Assembly: GCA_902590295.1 (NCBI GenBank)
Contig: CACIWH010000014.1
Coordinates: 1-9,585, forward strand
Direction of reading: 5' to 3'
DNA length: 9,585 nt
Source of the DNA: an uncultured Pelagibacteraceae bacterium
Lineage (GTDB): Bacteria; Pseudomonadota; Alphaproteobacteria; Pelagibacterales; Pelagibacteraceae
The position numbers and the translations under genes were made by a program. Positions 7,338 through 9,585 of the stretch are shown piece by piece. The notes beneath the pieces were generated by a model, which was given only the letters and a program-made list of their open reading frames with translations, searched no databases and had not been told where the DNA came from. Position 1 is the stretch's first letter. The number at the start of each line of letters is the position of its first letter.

Positions 7338-7964
7338 TTACAAATTTATAAAGTTATCAATAATTTTTAATCCTGTTTTATCACTTTTTTCTGGGTGAAA
7401 TTGAGTTCCAAAAATGTTTTCTTTTTCTACAGCACAGACATGATTTGAAGAATAATCAGTTGTTGCTAAAATAACCTTTTTATCGTTGGGTACAAATTCG
7501 TAACTGTGTACAAAATACATGTGAGAGTTATCCTCTATATCTTTAAAAATTTTGCTTTTTTTTAATACCTTAATTTGATTCCAGCCTATGTGGGGCAATT
7601 TATATTTTCCGTTTTGATTATCTATCTTTGTAACTTTTCCAGCTATCCAGCCCAATCCTTTCGTTTCTGTTTCCTCATATCCAACATCTGCAAACATTTG
7701 TAACCCAACACAAATTCCTAAAAGTGGTTTTTTGTTATTTATTGCAAAATCATTTAAAGTTTCAACAAGGCCATTAATTGTATTTAAAGCATCGATGCAA
7801 CTCTTGAAAGATCCTTGCCCTGGTAAGACGACTTTGTCGCTCAAATTTATTTTTTTTAAATCAGAAGTAACCTCAATTTTAACTTTATCTTTGGCTACTT
7901 CTTTAAATGAATTTATAACGGAACTTATATTCCCTGATTTGTAATCAACAATTGTTACGTTCAT
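7338..7964 (-). CDS. hisH: Imidazole glycerol phosphate synthase, glutamine amidotransferase subunit HisH
   Basis: HisH hydrolyses glutamine and channels ammonia to HisF. The 208-residue protein is a class I glutamine amidotransferase with all three catalytic residues: C85 in LLGICVGLQMF (81-91), H190 and E192 in FGTQFHPEKS (185-194). The N-terminus VTIVDYKSGNISSV (3-16) and the oxyanion-strand PGQGSF (48-53) are typical, as are the PHIGWN (124-129) and FVHSY (151-155) segments. Length equals that of usual HisH proteins. It follows hisB after six bases and precedes the GTG of the polysaccharide-lyase-like gene by two bases. Its partner HisF is encoded two genes further on, so the two subunits should be made from the same transcript. 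Confidence 0.97.
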   Translation of the reverse strand: MNVTIVDYKSGNISSVINSFKEVAKDKVKIEVTSDLKKINLSDKVVLPGQGSFKSCIDALNTINGLVETLNDFAINNKKPLLGICVGLQMFADVGYEETETKGLGWIAGKVTKIDNQNGKYKLPHIGWNQIKVLKKSKIFKDIEDNSHMYFVHSYEFVPNDKKVILATTDYSSNHVCAVEKENIFGTQFHPEKSDKTGLKIIDNFINL

Positions 7965-7970
7965 TAATTC

Positions 7971-8564
7971 TTATAAAGAACCTTTAGTCGATGGTATTAC
8001 GTTCTTATTCCGTGGATCAATCTCAAGTGCACTTCTTAAAGATCTTGCTAATCCTTTAAAACAAGACTCAACTTTGTGATGACTATTATCGCCATATAAA
8101 TTCTCTATGTGTAAAGTGATACCTGCTGCTTGTGAAAATGCTTGAAACCACTCTTTAAATAATTCAGTATCCATTTCACCAAGCTTTTCTACTTTTAAAT
8201 CGACTTTCCAAATTAAATATGGTCGATTAGAAACATCTAAAGCAACTCTTGTCAAAGTTTCATCCATTGGAATCATTGAGTGAGCATATCTTTTTATACC
8301 TATGAATTTTTTTGACGCTTTTTTTAAACATTCACCGATTGCAATCCCTGTATCTTCAGTTGTGTGGTGAAGATCAATATGTGTATCGCCTTTGGCTTTT
8401 ACTTTTAAGTCAATTGAAGAGTGTTTTGATAATTGTTCTAACATGTGGTCTAAAAAACCGATACCAGTGTCTATTTTGAACTTGCCTTTGCCATCGATAT
8501 TAATAGCTACATCGATTTTAGTTTCTTTAGTTTTTCGACTTATCTCTGCTTTTCGCTTCATCAT
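7971..8564 (-). CDS. hisB: Imidazoleglycerol-phosphate dehydratase HisB
   Basis: HisB removes water from imidazole glycerol phosphate to give imidazole acetol phosphate; the family binds manganese through histidine and glutamate clusters. The 197-residue protein is the single-domain form, without the HisN phosphatase half found in E. coli. Signatures are [13 protein letters not shown] (36-48), [14 protein letters not shown] (64-77) and [20 protein letters not shown] (161-180). It is the first gene of the minus-strand cluster and faces hslV. Two consecutive ATGs (8562-8564 and 8559-8561) could serve as start. No Shine-Dalgarno sequence precedes them, and a candidate -10 box lies so close that the message may be leaderless. 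Confidence 0.97.
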   Translation of the reverse strand: MMKRKAEISRKTKETKIDVAINIDGKGKFKIDTGIGFLDHMLEQLSKHSSIDLKVKAKGDTHIDLHHTTEDTGIAIGECLKKASKKFIGIKRYAHSMIPMDETLTRVALDVSNRPYLIWKVDLKVEKLGEMDTELFKEWFQAFSQAAGITLHIENLYGDNSHHKVESCFKGLARSLRSALEIDPRNKNVIPSTKGSL

Positions 8565-8651
8565 TAGTTAGATATATATGCATTATCTATTGATATCAAT
8601 AACAGTTAATTTAGCACTTGAACATTTAAAATTAATGTCCATTTAAATGTA
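8565..8651. promoter_or_regulatory. Divergent promoter region between hisB operon and hslVU
   Basis: These 87 bases separate two operons transcribed away from each other, so both promoters should lie here. On the minus strand, TTGATA (8599-8594) and TATATC (8576-8571) are 17 bases apart, a good -35/-10 match, with transcription expected near the hisB ATG. On the plus strand a TAAAAT at 8627-8632 is a plausible -10 for hslV, but I see no good -35. CATTTAAA occurs twice (8623-8630 and 8640-8647). No Shine-Dalgarno sequence is evident before either gene. The promoter boxes are read by eye and remain unproven. Confidence 0.5.
8588..8601. promoter_or_regulatory. Perfect 14-base palindrome, possible operator
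   Basis: TATTGATATCAATA reads the same on both strands and lies midway between hisB and hslV. Its minus-strand half supplies the candidate -35 of the his promoter, so a dimeric regulator bound here could block or adjust his transcription and perhaps hslVU. In such AT-rich DNA a palindrome of this size can arise by chance, so operator function is inference only. Confidence 0.35.
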
Positions 8652-9167
8652 ATGACAACGATAGTACTAGTAAGAAAAAATAATGACGTAGTTGTGGCAA
8701 GCGATGGTCAAGTAAGTATGGGAAATACAGTGATCAAAAGTAACGCCAACAAAGTTCGTAAAATTGAGAAAAGAAATGTGATTGCTGGATTTGCTGGATC
8801 CACAGCCGATGCATTAACTTTATTTGAAAGATTAGAGGCTAAACTGGAAAAGCATGCAGGAAATTTAACAAGAGCTGCAGTTGAATTAGCTAAAGATTGG
8901 AGAACAGATAAATACTTAAGAAGATTAGAAGCTCTTATGGCGATTGGCGATAAAGAAAAAAGTTTTATAATTTCAGGCACTGGAGATGTTTTAGAACCTG
9001 AAGGAGATGTCATTGGAATTGGTTCAGGTGGAAATTATGCTCTGGCTGCTGCAAAAGTATTAATGGATACAGAATTAAAAGCAGAAGAGGTCGCAAAAAA
9101 AGCTGTACAGGTTGCAGCTGATATCTGTGTGTTTACAAATCATAATATAAAAGTTGAAAAAATTTAA
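8652..9167 (+). CDS. hslV: ATP-dependent protease proteolytic subunit HslV (ClpQ)
   Basis: HslV forms the proteolytic double ring of the HslUV protease, a bacterial relative of the proteasome beta subunit, in the cytoplasm. In the 171-residue protein, removal of Met1 exposes the catalytic threonine T2 (MTTIVLV). In mature numbering the other active-site residues are D17 (D18 here, in ASDGQVSMG), K33 (K34) and S124 (S125 in [10 protein letters not shown]). Further family blocks are [17 protein letters not shown] (46-62), [18 protein letters not shown] (78-95) and [12 protein letters not shown] (155-166). One oddity: position 17 is serine where most homologues have glycine (GDGQ). The TAA stop overlaps the hslU ATG by one base (TAATG), so the two subunits are translationally coupled. 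Confidence 0.97.
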   Translation: MTTIVLVRKNNDVVVASDGQVSMGNTVIKSNANKVRKIEKRNVIAGFAGSTADALTLFERLEAKLEKHAGNLTRAAVELAKDWRTDKYLRRLEALMAIGDKEKSFIISGTGDVLEPEGDVIGIGSGGNYALAAAKVLMDTELKAEEVAKKAVQVAADICVFTNHNIKVEKI

Positions 9168-9585
9168 TGGAAAAATCTAACATAAAATCTTTCCCTAAAA
9201 AAAATGAAGGAAAAAAAGAGACTCACATTGATTCTTTATCTCCTAGAGAAATTGTTTCTGAGTTAGATAGATACGTTGTTGGTCAAAATAAAGCTAAAAG
9301 AGCTGTTGCTATCGCATTAAGAAATAGATGGAGAAGACAAGCTTTAACAGGTGATATGCGAGATGAGGTCCTGCCTAAGAATATTTTAATGATTGGTCCA
9401 ACTGGTGTTGGCAAAACTGAGATATCTAGAAGATTATCAAAATTAGCTGAGGCACCTTTTGTAAAAGTTGAGGCAACAAGATTTACTGAAGTCGGATATG
9501 TTGGAAGAGACGTTGAGCAAATTATCAGGGATTTACTTGAAATAGCCATTGCTATGGAAAAAGTTAAAAAAAGAAAAGAGGTTCA
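9167..9585 (+). CDS. hslU: HslU (ClpY) ATPase subunit of the HslUV protease, 5' part only
   Basis: About 139 codons are visible before the right edge cuts the gene. HslU is the hexameric AAA+ unfoldase that feeds proteins to HslV. From the ATG at 9167 the protein has a lysine/glutamate-rich lead of about 24 residues, then the family start [20 protein letters not shown] (25-44). Walker A is GPTGVGKT at 77-84, and the pore loop GYVGRD at 110-115 grips substrate in known homologues. The lead is about 20 residues longer than in E. coli. The start is fixed by the TAATG overlap with hslV, although translation could also begin later. The Walker B, I-domain and C-terminal tail lie outside the window. 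Confidence 0.96.
   Translation, partial: MEKSNIKSFPKKNEGKKETHIDSLSPREIVSELDRYVVGQNKAKRAVAIALRNRWRRQALTGDMRDEVLPKNILMIGPTGVGKTEISRRLSKLAEAPFVKVEATRFTEVGYVGRDVEQIIRDLLEIAIAMEKVKKRKEV

Noticed and set aside
7732..7944. 70-codon plus-strand open frame within hisH
   Set aside because: It is antisense to the conserved N-terminal half of hisH and has no independent support.
8708..9013. 101-codon minus-strand open frame within hslV
   Set aside because: It is the complement of conserved hslV blocks; a serine/leucine-rich translation is typical of antisense reading.
9283..9549. 88-codon minus-strand open frame within hslU
   Set aside because: It is opposite the Walker A and pore-loop region of hslU, which is clearly the real gene.

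Overview
The window looks like a piece of a small, streamlined, very AT-rich alphaproteobacterial genome, most likely a SAR11-type (Pelagibacterales) marine bacterium. This rests on the low GC, the lysine/asparagine/isoleucine-rich proteins, almost no space between genes, few recognisable Shine-Dalgarno sequences, and the order ubiH-family gene / ftsK / lolA near hisE-F-A-H-B and hslVU. The assignment is an inference from gene order and composition, not from a database search.

Layout: (1) 3-911, minus strand: a partial UbiH-type FAD monooxygenase running off the left edge. (2) 968-3588, plus strand: ftsK (septal DNA translocase) with a one-base overlap into lolA (periplasmic lipoprotein carrier). 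(3) 8564 down to 3585, minus strand: nine tightly packed genes, hisB, hisH, a secreted polysaccharide-lyase-like gene, hisA, hisF, hisE, a small membrane-anchored protein of unknown function, a HIT-family protein and a GNAT acetyltransferase. Gaps are 6 bases or fewer, and several junctions overlap by 4 to 8 bases, so one transcript is likely. (4) 8652 to the right edge, plus strand, divergent from the his cluster: hslV and the start of hslU, an ATP-dependent protease.

The his genes encode steps of histidine synthesis: HisE (phosphoribosyl-ATP pyrophosphohydrolase), HisA (isomerase), HisH-HisF (imidazole glycerol phosphate synthase) and HisB (dehydratase). The other his genes are not in this window. 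The lolA and GNAT genes converge and overlap by four bases, so there is no intergenic room for a terminator. The only two intergenic stretches of note are 912-967 and 8565-8651, both divergent promoter regions. The second contains a perfect 14-base palindrome. No stretch longer than 300 bases lacks a gene, and no RNA gene, mobile element, CRISPR array or long repeat was seen.

Most of the window is ordinary housekeeping DNA. The least expected element is the exported polysaccharide-lyase-like protein encoded inside the histidine operon. Second-tier points are the uncharacterised membrane-anchored protein, the UbiH-family protein whose N-terminal FAD motifs are eroded, and the palindrome between the his and hsl operons.
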